DNA of 64,000 bases from an uncultured Sulfitobacter sp. (GCF_947499945.1 NZ_CANMQD010000002.1:620001-684000); one strand, 5' to 3'. Shown: positions 1 to 8,115, counted from the stretch's first letter. The notes: generated from the sequence alone by a model not told the origin. Made by a program: numbers and translations.

Positions 1-22
1 CAGTCTTCAATCACCACTGCCG

Positions 23-358
23 TTAAAGCGAGAATATGCCGTCCTCTGTATCTATCCAGTGCTTCAAGAGGCAGGAGCAAGCTCTCTTGTTGGGCGGAAG
101 GGCAGCAATATCGGCGGCTAAGGCTGCGATTGTCTCGTAGCGGATTTGTGATGAAAGCAGGTTTTCGTAAGTTGTCACACCATCAAATTGATCAACACTT
201 GAGCAAACCGATATGCTTGCCAAGATTAGATCGCTTGAACTAACTTCAGGATATCTACGAACAGCTTCCCCAATAGCCATACCAATTGAGCGGCCATCTT
301 CTAGGATCAACTCTGCTATAAATTTCTCAATGGCGTTCCATGCGGATATGCTAATCAT
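23..358 (-). CDS. hypothetical protein
   Basis: A 111-residue open frame of soluble character, with no signal peptide, no membrane segment and no family I recognise. It starts MISISAWNAIEKF and ends DGIFSL. It lies at the outer edge of a decayed region and transcribes away from it. Codon use looks protein-like (mixed charged and hydrophobic residues, few rare runs), but there is no operon partner inside the window. It may be an accessory-region orphan or a spurious frame; the confidence reflects that. Confidence 0.45.
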   Translation of the reverse strand: MISISAWNAIEKFIAELILEDGRSIGMAIGEAVRRYPEVSSSDLILASISVCSSVDQFDGVTTYENLLSSQIRYETIAALAADIAALPPNKRACSCLLKHWIDTEDGIFSL

Positions 359-850
359 AGATTATGATGTGGCTTCCCGACATGCCACCTTTCAAAGTCT
401 GTAAGTTGATCCATTGCCAACTCGTTCCGCCTTGACAGCCTACGTTGAAAGCAATCGACGCCATCACGCTTTGCTTGTTAAAATCTGTTTGTCCAAAATT
501 ATCTCAAAACTACTTTAATGCTTTTACAATCCTAGGTGGTGCTAGCAGTCACCCACTAAATTTATCAAATGACCTAGTCCAACAACTCGCACTTATTGTA
601 CGGTCCTCAAGGATCAGAGACGCAATTCATTAATACCTTGTTAACCGTTTTAGAACAAGGTTAACACGAGTCTAGTCAGATAAGACACACAGCAGCCTTG
701 TTGGGCGGAAGCGTATTCTACGTCCTTTTTTCATGGCTTATATTTGGCAATGACTTAAACTGGGCAATTAGTCCCCAGCAATCTGCCCTTCTCCCAATAC
801 GAAAAAGCGCACTACTGTAAACACGGAGGCGGGTTTCACATTTATACCAC
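359..850. other. AT-rich stretch without a recognisable gene
   Basis: I see no convincing gene in this half kilobase. A 62-codon frame at 445-633 on the plus strand has no ribosome binding site and no family resemblance. The stretch around 632-668 contains a near-repeated CTTGTTAAC / CAAGGTTAAC pair in opposite orientation, which could be a regulatory or structural element. Base composition is more AT-rich than the rest of the window, as expected for decaying accessory DNA. Confidence 0.4.
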
Positions 851-978
851 TTAGGTTTCTATGCTGCTGAGCGACTTGTAGACCGTAGCCCGACCTATAC
901 CCAGCTCCTTTCCGAAATCGCAGCGAAGCTGTACGGGATCATATGCTAGCACGTGCCGCTGGACGCTGAGAGTGAAGG
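851..978 (-). pseudogene. C-terminal remnant of a serine recombinase (resolvase/invertase)
   Basis: Read on the minus strand, the frame ending at the TAA at 853-851 gives about 42 residues that include FGKELGIGRATVYKSLSS. This matches the C-terminal helix-turn-helix of Hin/Tn3-type serine recombinases (usual form: A-x-x-LGIGRATVYRxL). The catalytic N-terminal domain is missing and an in-frame stop lies just upstream at 981-979. It is therefore a broken DNA-binding tail and not a working enzyme. It abuts an HNH endonuclease remnant on the other strand, which suggests a deletion or insertion scar. Confidence 0.7.
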
Positions 979-1182
979 GTTAAGCCGGCTCCGTTTTTAA
1001 TTAAGGCAGGCGAGCCATATCTGGAAGCTCACCACACCAGGCGATTGTCAGACGGTAGTCCCGATGACCCACGATACGTCGCTGCGATCTGCCCAACGGT
1101 TCACCGGGAGATCCATTTTGGGGCAAACGGATCAAAACTGAACTCGGAATTGATGGCTAAACTTAAGCTTATCGAGGGCTAA
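976..1182 (+). pseudogene. remnant of an HNH endonuclease (McrA-like C-terminal domain)
   Basis: The plus-strand frame ending at the TAA at 1180-1182 reads about 68 residues with the segments GEPYLEAHHTRRLSDG, DDPRYVAAICP and VHREIHFG. This is the HNH nuclease core of McrA-type restriction enzymes, which normally reads YLEVHH, then CPNCHREIH. The second zinc-binding Cys is replaced (CPTVHRE in place of CPNCHRE), there is no start codon, and an in-frame stop lies at 973-975. The fragment is therefore decayed. The identification rests on motif recognition only. It marks this end of the element as a former defence or mobile-gene site. Confidence 0.75.
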
Positions 1183-1412
1183 CGGCTCATAGTGGACATT
1201 GATGGCCTTCGCAGCAAACGGCTGCTTCCAGCTTAAATCGTCGAAAGCTGCGTTGTGCACAGATGTCCAGTATAGCGTTAGGGGAAAATGCTCAGCAACT
1301 GAATGAGTTTGGAACAGGACTGTTTGTTTGTTTCAGTCAGAGTGGTTTGTGTATTGCCAACTCCGACCCATCAGGTCTTTAGCGGACGAGGTGTCTATAC
1401 CCGCTGCTGTTG
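1183..1412. other. non-coding stretch beside the mobile element
   Basis: No gene is visible. A short plus-strand frame at 1328-1528 overlaps the terminase gene and has no support. This is a candidate location for the outer attachment site of the element at 1413-7700, but I found no direct repeat matching the integrase-proximal end by eye. Confidence 0.3.
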
Positions 1413-2219
1413 CTAAATGCGGGAGGTTTTATCTGGCTTCGCCACTGGCGCGTCACCATGCCCATTTAGCGGCGCTTTGGACCCGCGCTGCTGGATGCTT
1501 TCGATCAAAACCTGCATGGCGTCTTTGACAACTTCGCCTGTGTCGCCGTTAAGCATCTTATAATGGGTGGCTAGGTACTTTGCCGCTTCAAGACGGCCAA
1601 TGGTGTGAACCTTTATGCCGTGCTGGGTCTGGGCCACCCCATCATACGCTACTGCAGCCTCTTGCGAGTACCCTCTGCTGTCGTGGAAATACGCATAGGC
1701 AAAACCTTCGCCGTCACAGATTGGACAGGAAGGGTGAGGTATGTTGCTTCGCCGATACCCAAAGCCGCTTTCGTTTGTGGGCTTCCGGAGCGCCTTCCTG
1801 CTGCGCTTCGTCTTATTCTCATACTCGCGCAGCTTGTCCTCGAGCTCGTCGGCCGTGCGCCACTGGTAGGCGTGGTCCTGACCGTGACAATACCTGCAAG
1901 CGCCCCGCCGCACTTCGCTTATCTCGCGGGGATCCACCATCGCAGCCGCGTGCCACATGTTGAGGATCTTCGCCGTGTCTTCAACAGCGGCATCTTCTGC
2001 TTTTTGCGAGAGTTCAGCGATATGTGCCGCTATCTTGGGTTTTCTCAGTAGTTTTGACCCTTCGCACGCCGCCGTTTCGCGCTTCCCGCACGCATACCCA
2101 GCGCGGATATATGCCTCGGTCGCGTTGCCAGTGATCATATACTGCTGGCAGAAGGCACGCTGTAGCTGTGTCAGGCCACGAGGTTGCTTTGCATTAATGG
2201 TCATGGGACAGCCCTTCAT
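1413..2219 (-). CDS. terminase small subunit-like protein with an inserted four-Cys motif
   Basis: 268 residues. The N-terminal part (about 14-75) has the arrangement of the Terminase_2 family: a segment reading LTQLQRAFCQQYMITGNATEAY, then AGY, then a run like GSKLLRKPKIAAHI. In phages this subunit recognises the pac/cos DNA and guides the large subunit. A middle region carries C108-x2-C111 and C165-x2-C168, which look like a zinc ribbon, separated by a basic segment. The start overlaps the stop of the upstream gene (ATGA), so translation is probably coupled. No large terminase, portal or capsid gene follows; downstream is only decayed DNA. In a satellite, a lone small terminase would redirect a helper phage's packaging. 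The alternative is a prophage remnant. Confidence 0.75.
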   Translation of the reverse strand: MKGCPMTINAKQPRGLTQLQRAFCQQYMITGNATEAYIRAGYACGKRETAACEGSKLLRKPKIAAHIAELSQKAEDAAVEDTAKILNMWHAAAMVDPREISEVRRGACRYCHGQDHAYQWRTADELEDKLREYENKTKRSRKALRKPTNESGFGYRRSNIPHPSCPICDGEGFAYAYFHDSRGYSQEAAVAYDGVAQTQHGIKVHTIGRLEAAKYLATHYKMLNGDTGEVVKDAMQVLIESIQQRGSKAPLNGHGDAPVAKPDKTSRI

Positions 2220-2821
2220 TTGGTGTTCAGTTCTGCGCTGCCCAGCATTGTATGGGCTTCGTGGTGTGGTTCAGGCTTTGCTACGTCATATGGCATGACA
2301 TATTCGTAAAGGGTTCTCCGGCCTTGGGCGCTATAGGGCTGCTCATAATCTTTTGGCAGTCGGCCTCGATCCTCTATCGCCTTTTTGAAAGCCTTTCGCA
2401 CGGTGCCGTGTTTTTTTCCAAACTGTTTGGAAACTTCTGTGCCGTGGATCATCTGGGGGCCTACAGCTACGGCGCGAGACGGGCTTGCAGGCCACTTGTC
2501 CAGCACGCTTGCAATCCGCCTGTGCAGCACCTCTCCGCTGGCAAAACGCTCTACCTTCAAATCCGCGATGAGCATAGCTGTCTGGATGCGCGACAGGTGA
2601 AACCCCTTATCCTGCTCACCGTTGCTGCGGGTATAGTAATTCGCGCTCACTTCGTCTGCTAACCAATTGCGGCGAAACACAGTGTCTATCTCATGGGCCA
2701 GTATCTTTTCGTCTGTCATGCCCAATAAGACTGCGATCTGCTCAAGTGAAATTGGGAAGTATGGTTGTAGCTTGTCGAGGGCGGTGTAAGTTGTGTCTTG
2801 ATCCAACGGTCTTGCTTTCAT
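2216..2821 (-). CDS. phage-type protein with weak Rha-like features
   Basis: I place the start at the ATG at 2821 (MKARPLDQDTTY), giving 201 residues. The open frame continues upstream to 3016, but that extension is low-complexity and poorly protein-like, so the start is uncertain, and the Shine-Dalgarno is weak either way. The C-terminal part has EVSKQFGKKHGTVRKAFKKA, which resembles the first helix region of phage regulatory protein Rha, though the match is faint. There is no signal peptide or membrane segment. The stop overlaps the terminase start (ATGA), so the two genes are one transcriptional unit. Function unknown; a DNA-binding or regulatory role in the mobile element is only a guess. 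Confidence 0.6.
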   Translation of the reverse strand: MKARPLDQDTTYTALDKLQPYFPISLEQIAVLLGMTDEKILAHEIDTVFRRNWLADEVSANYYTRSNGEQDKGFHLSRIQTAMLIADLKVERFASGEVLHRRIASVLDKWPASPSRAVAVGPQMIHGTEVSKQFGKKHGTVRKAFKKAIEDRGRLPKDYEQPYSAQGRRTLYEYVMPYDVAKPEPHHEAHTMLGSAELNTK

Positions 2822-3017
2822 TTTGTGTCGGCCGTTTGGGGGAGTTGCGTGAAGGCGCGTTTTGTAGTCCGGCGATAAGTTTCTGGAAAAGGTTACTGAT
2901 TGCAGTGCTTGGTCAGCGGAGATCGGTAGGCGACCCCCGCTGACATTAATCTCTCGTCTAGCCGTGCATCGCTTCCATTGCAGCGTTGTAAGCATCCAAG
3001 AAGGCCTGAAGGTCAAG

Positions 3018-3725
3018 TTATGCTTCGGCCATGATTTGGCCTGTGCCTTGCTTCATTTTTGGCCGTATGTAGAGGATCAGGAGCGTCCAACCGAGAAATG
3101 AAACATCGTAATGTCCATGCGCAGTCTGGGAGAAAAATACATTCGCCACTCGGTGACTTTCGTCATGAACGTGGAGATTTCCAATGTCATCGATAAGCTG
3201 ACATGGCGATACGTGCATCCAATCCGCGATCTGAAAGGAGCCCAGCCATTTTAACCCGTGGTACGTATCTATACTTTCGATGACCGTATCTGCCCTTACG
3301 TCCATCCAATATAATTGTCCGTTCGTACTAAGAGAGTCTTCATCTCGCCTCTGAACAACAAGCATAGCGTTGGCCAGAGGATACATCTCGCCTACGCTTT
3401 TATCCACAGTAGCCGCAGCTACTCGCAATGCATCTATAATGCGCTCAGGCGGTTTCGGCTCATTTTTATAGTCTTCTTCAATACGCTCCTGAAGTCGCTG
3501 CTCTTGGAGTATTTTAGCTTTTTCGGTAATCACAATCCGGTTGCCATTTTCCGTCTGATAACCGCTATCCGTGCTTTCGTCCGGATAGCGCAATACAACA
3601 GCTTGATTGATTGCCAGTCCGTTTGTCACTTGCTCCTCACTGGCAACGGTGTCGTAAAAGTTGCCACTTTCACACAGGCCGTCATGGTCGAGGTCGATGA
3701 TTGTTTTTTCAGTCGTAAGAGTCAT
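3018..3725 (-). CDS. hypothetical protein of the mobile element
   Basis: 235 residues, acidic N-terminus, no family I recognise. The start is supported by a good Shine-Dalgarno, AGGAGA, about five bases before the ATG. The residue range 80-125 is charged and probably helical; the C-terminus has a short hydrophobic stretch (SFLGWTLLILYI) that may be a buried strand or weak membrane anchor. It lies between an upstream small HTH gene and the Rha-like gene, all on the minus strand, so it is probably expressed with the element. No function can be inferred. Confidence 0.6.
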   Translation of the reverse strand: MTLTTEKTIIDLDHDGLCESGNFYDTVASEEQVTNGLAINQAVVLRYPDESTDSGYQTENGNRIVITEKAKILQEQRLQERIEEDYKNEPKPPERIIDALRVAAATVDKSVGEMYPLANAMLVVQRRDEDSLSTNGQLYWMDVRADTVIESIDTYHGLKWLGSFQIADWMHVSPCQLIDDIGNLHVHDESHRVANVFFSQTAHGHYDVSFLGWTLLILYIRPKMKQGTGQIMAEA

Positions 3726-3980
3726 TATGCTCTCCTATTTCGCAAATTTTTAGATGTTGTTTTCGCAGGGGCCAAAACGCCTATGCACTTGAGGCCGCAT
3801 GATATCTGCTGTGAACATGCGGTCCTCGGGGATAGCAATCATTGCGGACGCGGATAAATCGTCGTTTGTTCCTGCAAAATTCGCCAGCACGCGCAAGGTT
3901 GCCCGTCTTGGCAGATGCGGTGGCAAGATTGCACCTTGGCGCTCTGAGGACTGTTTTTTGGGGGGTCTCGCATTTCAACA

Positions 3981-4220
3981 TCACGCTTGCACCCTCCGAG
4001 ACTTCCGCCCCCGCCGCTTCACAGGCCAGCAGATTCCATTGCGCTGAACGTAGTTGTTGAGACAGCCCAGTGTGGTTCCAAGACGGGCTGCTGCCTGTGT
4101 CTGGGTCAATCTCGCATCCCGTAAGGCCAGCACCAGTTCGAGCCGCTCGTGCGCGTGCCTCGCGTTCATTGCGTGCCATGCTTCGATGCTTGAAATCGTG
4201 CTTTGATCATTCCGCTGCAT
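3981..4220 (-). CDS. small helix-turn-helix protein
   Basis: 79 residues from the ATG at 4220 (MQRNDQSTISS). Residues about 35-60 (LTQTQAAARLGTTLGCLNNY) form a clear helix-turn-helix of the kind that reads T-Q-x-x-A-A-x-x-L-G. The C-terminus is very basic (VKRRGRKSRRVQA), consistent with DNA contact. The start overlaps the end of the DUF1376 gene by 14 bases, which supports translational coupling. A competing 132-residue minus-strand frame at 3781-4179 covers much of the same DNA but lacks any recognisable motif. Probably a small regulator of the element. Confidence 0.6.
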   Translation of the reverse strand: MQRNDQSTISSIEAWHAMNARHAHERLELVLALRDARLTQTQAAARLGTTLGCLNNYVQRNGICWPVKRRGRKSRRVQA

Positions 4221-4914
4221 AATCTGCCTCCAACATCTCCAAGTTTTCAAACTTGAGGACGTTGTCTGCTCTGCGTCTCAAAGCCTGCTCGAAGTATTTG
4301 AAGCTGCTTACTGGCCCATCCTTTTTACCTGATCTGACCGTTTTCATTACGTCCAGCACTGTCCTGTCTGAAAGGCCCAGTTCGTTCACAACAAGCCTAT
4401 GGTCCATGTAGTGAGTATCCGCTGCAAACCTCGCTGGATCATCTAAGCGTGCTTTATCAAAGCCTGCTGCAACGGCCGACAATATGAGAGCTTCTTCCGC
4501 CAAATGTCTTTCTGACTCTGGCTCTGGTGGTGGTTGTAGTAGCAAAACTGTAGCGTTCGCTAGACCCTGATTGTTTGCTTTCAATGCCTTAGCCGCGCCA
4601 CCGAGCGCACCATTGCGCGAGTTAACTTTCACTTTAGCGACACCCAAGTGTGCATCTAAGCGTAGTCTCGCATTGAAAATGCCTGCCTCGTCTGTCTCGA
4701 AATATCGTTCCAAACTACGCCAAACCTTCGGCCAGTTTCGGCCGCACCGCGCCATTCGCTTGAGTTTCTGTTGGTCGTTGGGAAGGCTGTCTCCCTGCCG
4801 CTTCCACTGTGCCATAAGCAACATGATGTAAGCGCCTGTCTCTGCCGCATCTAAATCTGTCGTGTCACCGATGAAGTCGGCAATCCACAGCTTCATGTAT
4901 GGAAGGTTGCTCAT
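4207..4914 (-). CDS. YdaU/DUF1376 family phage protein
   Basis: 235 residues starting MSNLPYMKLWIADFIGDT. The N-terminal half (about 5-85) shows the DUF1376 pattern: W-x-x-D-F, then D-x-x-E-x-G-A-Y-x-x-L-L-x-x-x-W, then LPND and a wxxV segment. Members occur in phage and prophage replication modules beside primosome-like or DNA-binding genes; biochemical function is not well established. The C-terminal half is charged and helical. It is preceded by a 29-codon open frame whose stop overlaps its start, and overlaps a small HTH gene downstream. It is likely to be the replication-side gene of the element. Confidence 0.8.
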   Translation of the reverse strand: MSNLPYMKLWIADFIGDTTDLDAAETGAYIMLLMAQWKRQGDSLPNDQQKLKRMARCGRNWPKVWRSLERYFETDEAGIFNARLRLDAHLGVAKVKVNSRNGALGGAAKALKANNQGLANATVLLLQPPPEPESERHLAEEALILSAVAAGFDKARLDDPARFAADTHYMDHRLVVNELGLSDRTVLDVMKTVRSGKKDGPVSSFKYFEQALRRRADNVLKFENLEMLEADYAAE

Positions 4915-5000
4915 ACTTCACCGCCCGTCTTGCAGGGGGCAATGGGTACTTTAAACCCACCTGTGATGTCTGATCGGCCTGTCGTTGATGTAGGTGCCAT
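4911..5000 (-). CDS. possible 29-residue leader ORF coupled to the DUF1376 gene
   Basis: A minus-strand ATG at 5000 sits nine bases after a strong AAAGGAG (5016-5010) and opens 29 codons ending in a TGA that overlaps the ATG of the next gene (ATGA). A second ATG at 5007 is too close to the Shine-Dalgarno. The peptide begins MAPTSTTGRSD and has no known relatives that I recognise. The good ribosome site and the exact stop/start overlap are the only support. It may be a real small protein or simply a ribosome loading site for the DUF1376 gene. Confidence 0.35.
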   Translation of the reverse strand: MAPTSTTGRSDITGGFKVPIAPCKTGGEV

Positions 5001-5283
5001 TAGGCATATCTCCTTTGCTCCGGCCAAGGCCAGACAAGTCGGAAAAGAGCGTTTCATGCGCAGATTTCTATGGGAAAGGAGGGCGTTAGTTGCTATGAAT
5101 AGCGGAGATTATCGCCCTCTTTGTGAGGCGGTGTTCGTTGACTGGACATCAACATTGGCTCTCGCCCTTTTATGGGCGGGGGCCTTCCTTTTTGGCTAAA
5201 CGTGGCCCTTCAATCTGACGCCCAGCGCCGCAGGCAGTGGACCTTCTGTTGAGGTCTATTGCGTAATACATACAGATCAACGC

Positions 5284-5457
5284 TTAGACGGTCTGTGCTG
5301 CGGACATGGCTTGGTCTACGTCTGCTTCGACCCAGTACAGGCGGTTGCCGAACTTGATGGGCTTAGGCAAACGGCCATTCTCAATGTCACGGTAAATTGT
5401 CGTGCGGCCGCGATTGCCCAGCTTGGTACGCAGTTCGCGCAGGTTGAGATACTTCAT
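5284..5457 (-). CDS. alpA: AlpA-family transcriptional regulator / excisionase-like protein
   Basis: 57 residues from the ATG at 5457 (MKYLNLRELRTKLG), chosen because AAAGGGAG lies eight bases upstream; an upstream in-frame start at 5520 is less likely. The sequence has the AlpA/MerR-like winged helix pattern: L-x-x-L-R-x-K-L-G, then RTTIYRDIENGRLPKPIKFG, then W. AlpA of prophage CP4-57 activates the integrase gene, and AlpA proteins are the main activators of Gram-negative phage-inducible islands. Here it lies between the integrase-side gene and the DUF1376 gene on the same strand, which fits that role. Confidence 0.85.
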   Translation of the reverse strand: MKYLNLRELRTKLGNRGRTTIYRDIENGRLPKPIKFGNRLYWVEADVDQAMSAAQTV

Positions 5458-5652
5458 GGTCAACTCCCTTTGATACTTCTTAGTTTCTAGGGGCATTAGT
5501 CGGGGCAAGTATCTGTTCATGCAAGATAAAGTTTTGGGATGTTTTTGGGGTGTTTCCCAAATATGCGCAGATCTGGAATAGTGAAGTGCCTGTGTTCATG
5601 GCGTGTTTTACTCTAAAAAGGCACATCCCAAAATAGTTCGAAAAGGCGCGTC

Positions 5653-6495
5653 TTAAGCTGGCTTTACGGTCTTCCAGACGTCGTTTAGTTGACGGCGAAC
5701 AGAACTCTCCACGCCAGAATCGTATCTTGGGCAGTGCTGCCGGAACTCCTCTACAAAGGCCGGCACGCTCATCTTTTTCAAATCCTTTGGTCGGCCATTT
5801 GGATACTTTCTCGCATAGAACTCCGCCATGGCAAGGTTCTTGCCTGTCAGACCCTCGGCGTGTGCTTTAGCCATGATTGCTGCGCCTTCTGCGGTCAAAT
5901 CCGCATCCAACCCCAGTATCTTTGGATCAGGGGTGTAGCTAGGTGGTAGGTGGGCGTATTTCAGCATATCTACCAGCGCTGGCAGATCGTCCCTTTGCCA
6001 CAACCATTTAGCGCCCAGTAATCTCCGCCGCCTTGCGCCTACAGCGGGGATTCCTCGTCCCTCACTGGCTGGATCTTGTGACATCGTAAAGGTCAGGTTG
6101 TCCTCGTTCATGTGTGCAAAGGCATGGCTGCATGTCTCTCCCGTCCAATCGTCGCCCTTATCTGGCGCTGGGTCGAGCATACCGATATCTCCAATTACTA
6201 CCCCGTCAGGACCATTAAAGTACGGTCCTTTGGCTTTGCTGTGCATGAACCAGTCGCGCGATAGCTGCCAAAAGGCGCGGTGATAGAAATTTTCGGCGTT
6301 CTGTCGGTCACTGTCGGTTTCTGATTGATCTATGCATTCGTGGTGCGAGGTATTGGTAATCGCCCTATTTTTCCTTCGTTGAAGCTCTATCCGCATCAGT
6401 TGCATGATGCCGGTCAGTTCTGTCAGGTTCTGGCCGCACAATGAACGAAGCCACCCGCGTACCTGTTTGGCTGGCACATAGACCCTTCCGCTCAC
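5653..6495 (-). CDS. hypothetical protein downstream of the integrase
   Basis: 280 residues, GTG start at 6495 that overlaps the integrase stop (GTGA). No domain that I recognise. The central part is rich in aromatic and acidic residues (DWFMHSKAKGPYFNGPDG) and the C-terminal 70 residues are helical and basic, ending VRRQLNDVWKTVKPA. No signal peptide, no membrane segment. Because it is translationally coupled to the integrase and precedes alpA, it probably serves replication, excision or regulation of the element, but that is inference from position alone. Confidence 0.6.
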   Translation of the reverse strand: MSGRVYVPAKQVRGWLRSLCGQNLTELTGIMQLMRIELQRRKNRAITNTSHHECIDQSETDSDRQNAENFYHRAFWQLSRDWFMHSKAKGPYFNGPDGVVIGDIGMLDPAPDKGDDWTGETCSHAFAHMNEDNLTFTMSQDPASEGRGIPAVGARRRRLLGAKWLWQRDDLPALVDMLKYAHLPPSYTPDPKILGLDADLTAEGAAIMAKAHAEGLTGKNLAMAEFYARKYPNGRPKDLKKMSVPAFVEEFRQHCPRYDSGVESSVRRQLNDVWKTVKPA

Positions 6496-7700
6496 GCTTC
6501 ACTCTTCCAGATATCAAGGATGTTTGCGCGCTCCTGTCCAGATACAAACGCGCCCCAGCGGTCCATGACAATACGGCGCTTCTCAACAACCTGACTGCGG
6601 TTATAGGCGCTCTCCACCTTGCCCCGTACCGAGTGGGCTAAACACTCCTCGGCAATCACACGCGGGGTCTCTGTCTTTTCCTCAACCCATGTCCGGAAGG
6701 ATGAACGAAACCCATGTGGCCGCGCTTCCAGCTTCGCACGCGACATATATGCGCCCATTGTGGCGTCAGATATCACACCCTTGCGCATACTGGGGAACAG
6801 GAACCCGTCTCGCGCAAAGGGTCTGGCTTGCTCAATCACGCCCAGCGCGGCCGGAGAAAGTGGCACTATGAAATCGTCTGTCTTGCCGCGCTGGCCCTTC
6901 ATCATGTCTGCTGGGATCGTCCAGACAGCACCCTCAACGTCAAACTGCTCAAGCCGTGCAAAGCGCAGGGGCGATGCTCTTACTGCCGTCAGGATCAACA
7001 GCCGTAGGGCAAGCTGGGTAATCGTGCTTTCATTGAGGCTTTGGTAGAACGCAGGCGTGTCTTGCCACGGCAAGGAAGGGATGTGCTTTACCTTCTTGTC
7101 CTGACTGCCAAGCAACAGCTTTGCTCTGTCGGTAGCCTGTAGATCTACGGGCAGGCCAAGCGCGCCCGCGTGCCGGATACACAGGTTCAGCCGGTTTAAC
7201 GCCTTTACCGCCGTGTCTGGTTTTGCTTTCCAGATCGGGCGCAGGGTGTCTCTGATATCAATCTGGTCAATTTCAGCCACAGGCATACCGCCCAGCTTGG
7301 GAAGGATGTGCAACTCAAGCGGACTCATCCACCTTCCTGCCTTTCCATCACCCTTCAAGCTGGTCTTGTGGCTTTCAAAAGCGTCTGCCGCCACGTCTCG
7401 TAGGATGTGCATGTTGCGTTGGGCTGCACGGCGGTCTGCCTCGCGCTGTTTGATCGGGTCTTTGCCGTCCAGTGCAACTCTGCGCCACTTCTCTGCCTCG
7501 GCGCGTGCATCTTTGAGCGAAACGCGGGGATATGTCCCAAGGCCCATTTCGCGGCGTCTGCCGTAGACATGCACGCGCAGGATCCACTTGCCGTACTTCT
7601 CGTCAGACTTGATCAACCAAAGACTGCCACCGTCTCCGTACATACCGGCCGGTGCGCTCTTTACGGTCAGCGCCGTCAGCTTATTCAATTCCCTCGCCAT
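6492..7700 (-). CDS. int: P4-type tyrosine integrase
   Basis: 402 residues. The N-terminus has the DUF4102 arm-binding domain of P4-like integrases (residues about 1-85: GDGGSLWL, then GRRREMGLGTYP, then DPIKQR). The catalytic domain shows R241 (LTAVRASPLR), the H329-x-x-R332 pair (RPHGFRSSFR), H356 (AHSVRGK) and the nucleophile Y366 (ESAYNRS), so the enzyme appears intact. Such integrases insert elements into tRNA, tmRNA or other conserved sites and usually lie at one end of the element, here the right end. An AAAGGGGG sequence precedes the ATG. The downstream overlapping genes make this the first gene of the element's operon. Confidence 0.93.
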   Translation of the reverse strand: MARELNKLTALTVKSAPAGMYGDGGSLWLIKSDEKYGKWILRVHVYGRRREMGLGTYPRVSLKDARAEAEKWRRVALDGKDPIKQREADRRAAQRNMHILRDVAADAFESHKTSLKGDGKAGRWMSPLELHILPKLGGMPVAEIDQIDIRDTLRPIWKAKPDTAVKALNRLNLCIRHAGALGLPVDLQATDRAKLLLGSQDKKVKHIPSLPWQDTPAFYQSLNESTITQLALRLLILTAVRASPLRFARLEQFDVEGAVWTIPADMMKGQRGKTDDFIVPLSPAALGVIEQARPFARDGFLFPSMRKGVISDATMGAYMSRAKLEARPHGFRSSFRTWVEEKTETPRVIAEECLAHSVRGKVESAYNRSQVVEKRRIVMDRWGAFVSGQERANILDIWKSEA

Positions 7701-8115
7701 ACGGCCCCCTTTGCAGCCCCCCCACTACATATGGTGTGGTACGGAGCATTGTGGAACACGTTAGGACTTAGAACACCAGTAAAATATGATGATGATGGAC
7801 TTTCCGATACGGGGCGATACCGAGTGGTACAGGTACTTGGTGCTCTCCGACCGCACCAATTTTTACCAAACAGACCAGCACCCATTGCACCGAGTAAATC
7901 AGTTATCTGGTATCTTGCTCGTCCGAGAGGCGGCGCTAGGTGGGCTCGCTAGGAATTCAAATTCAAGTCCGACATTGCTGCTTGAGTTTCAATTCATTAA
8001 CCGAAGCAGACGGAACGTATCGGCGCTTCGCGGGTTTAGCTGTATGCCGGTTGTCGGTAGAAGTATGCAGGACTGAACGCGGCGTGATCAGACCTTAAAA
8101 AAGTTAGGGTTTGAA
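7701..8115. other. non-coding stretch between integrase and polyketide synthase gene
   Basis: No gene is seen. It must hold the integrase promoter (minus) and the polyketide synthase promoter (plus). It contains an imperfect ten-base inverted repeat, TACTTGGTGC at 7834-7843 and GCACCGAGTA at 7887-7896, with related CCGAGT words nearby. This may be an integrase or attachment-site structure. I could not recognise a tRNA or tmRNA end here. Confidence 0.4.

Noticed and set aside
445-633. 62-codon plus-strand open frame
   Set aside because: No ribosome site, no family resemblance, lies in AT-rich decaying DNA.
3781-4179. 132-codon minus-strand frame overlapping the small HTH gene
   Set aside because: No motif, biased composition; the overlapping 79-residue frame has a clear helix-turn-helix.
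4930-5199. 89-codon plus-strand frame opposite the element
   Set aside because: No homology features; the opposite strand carries the operon direction and a better small ORF.
7921-7980. Possible tRNA 3' end beside the integrase
   Set aside because: No CCA end, acceptor stem or T-loop consensus could be drawn.
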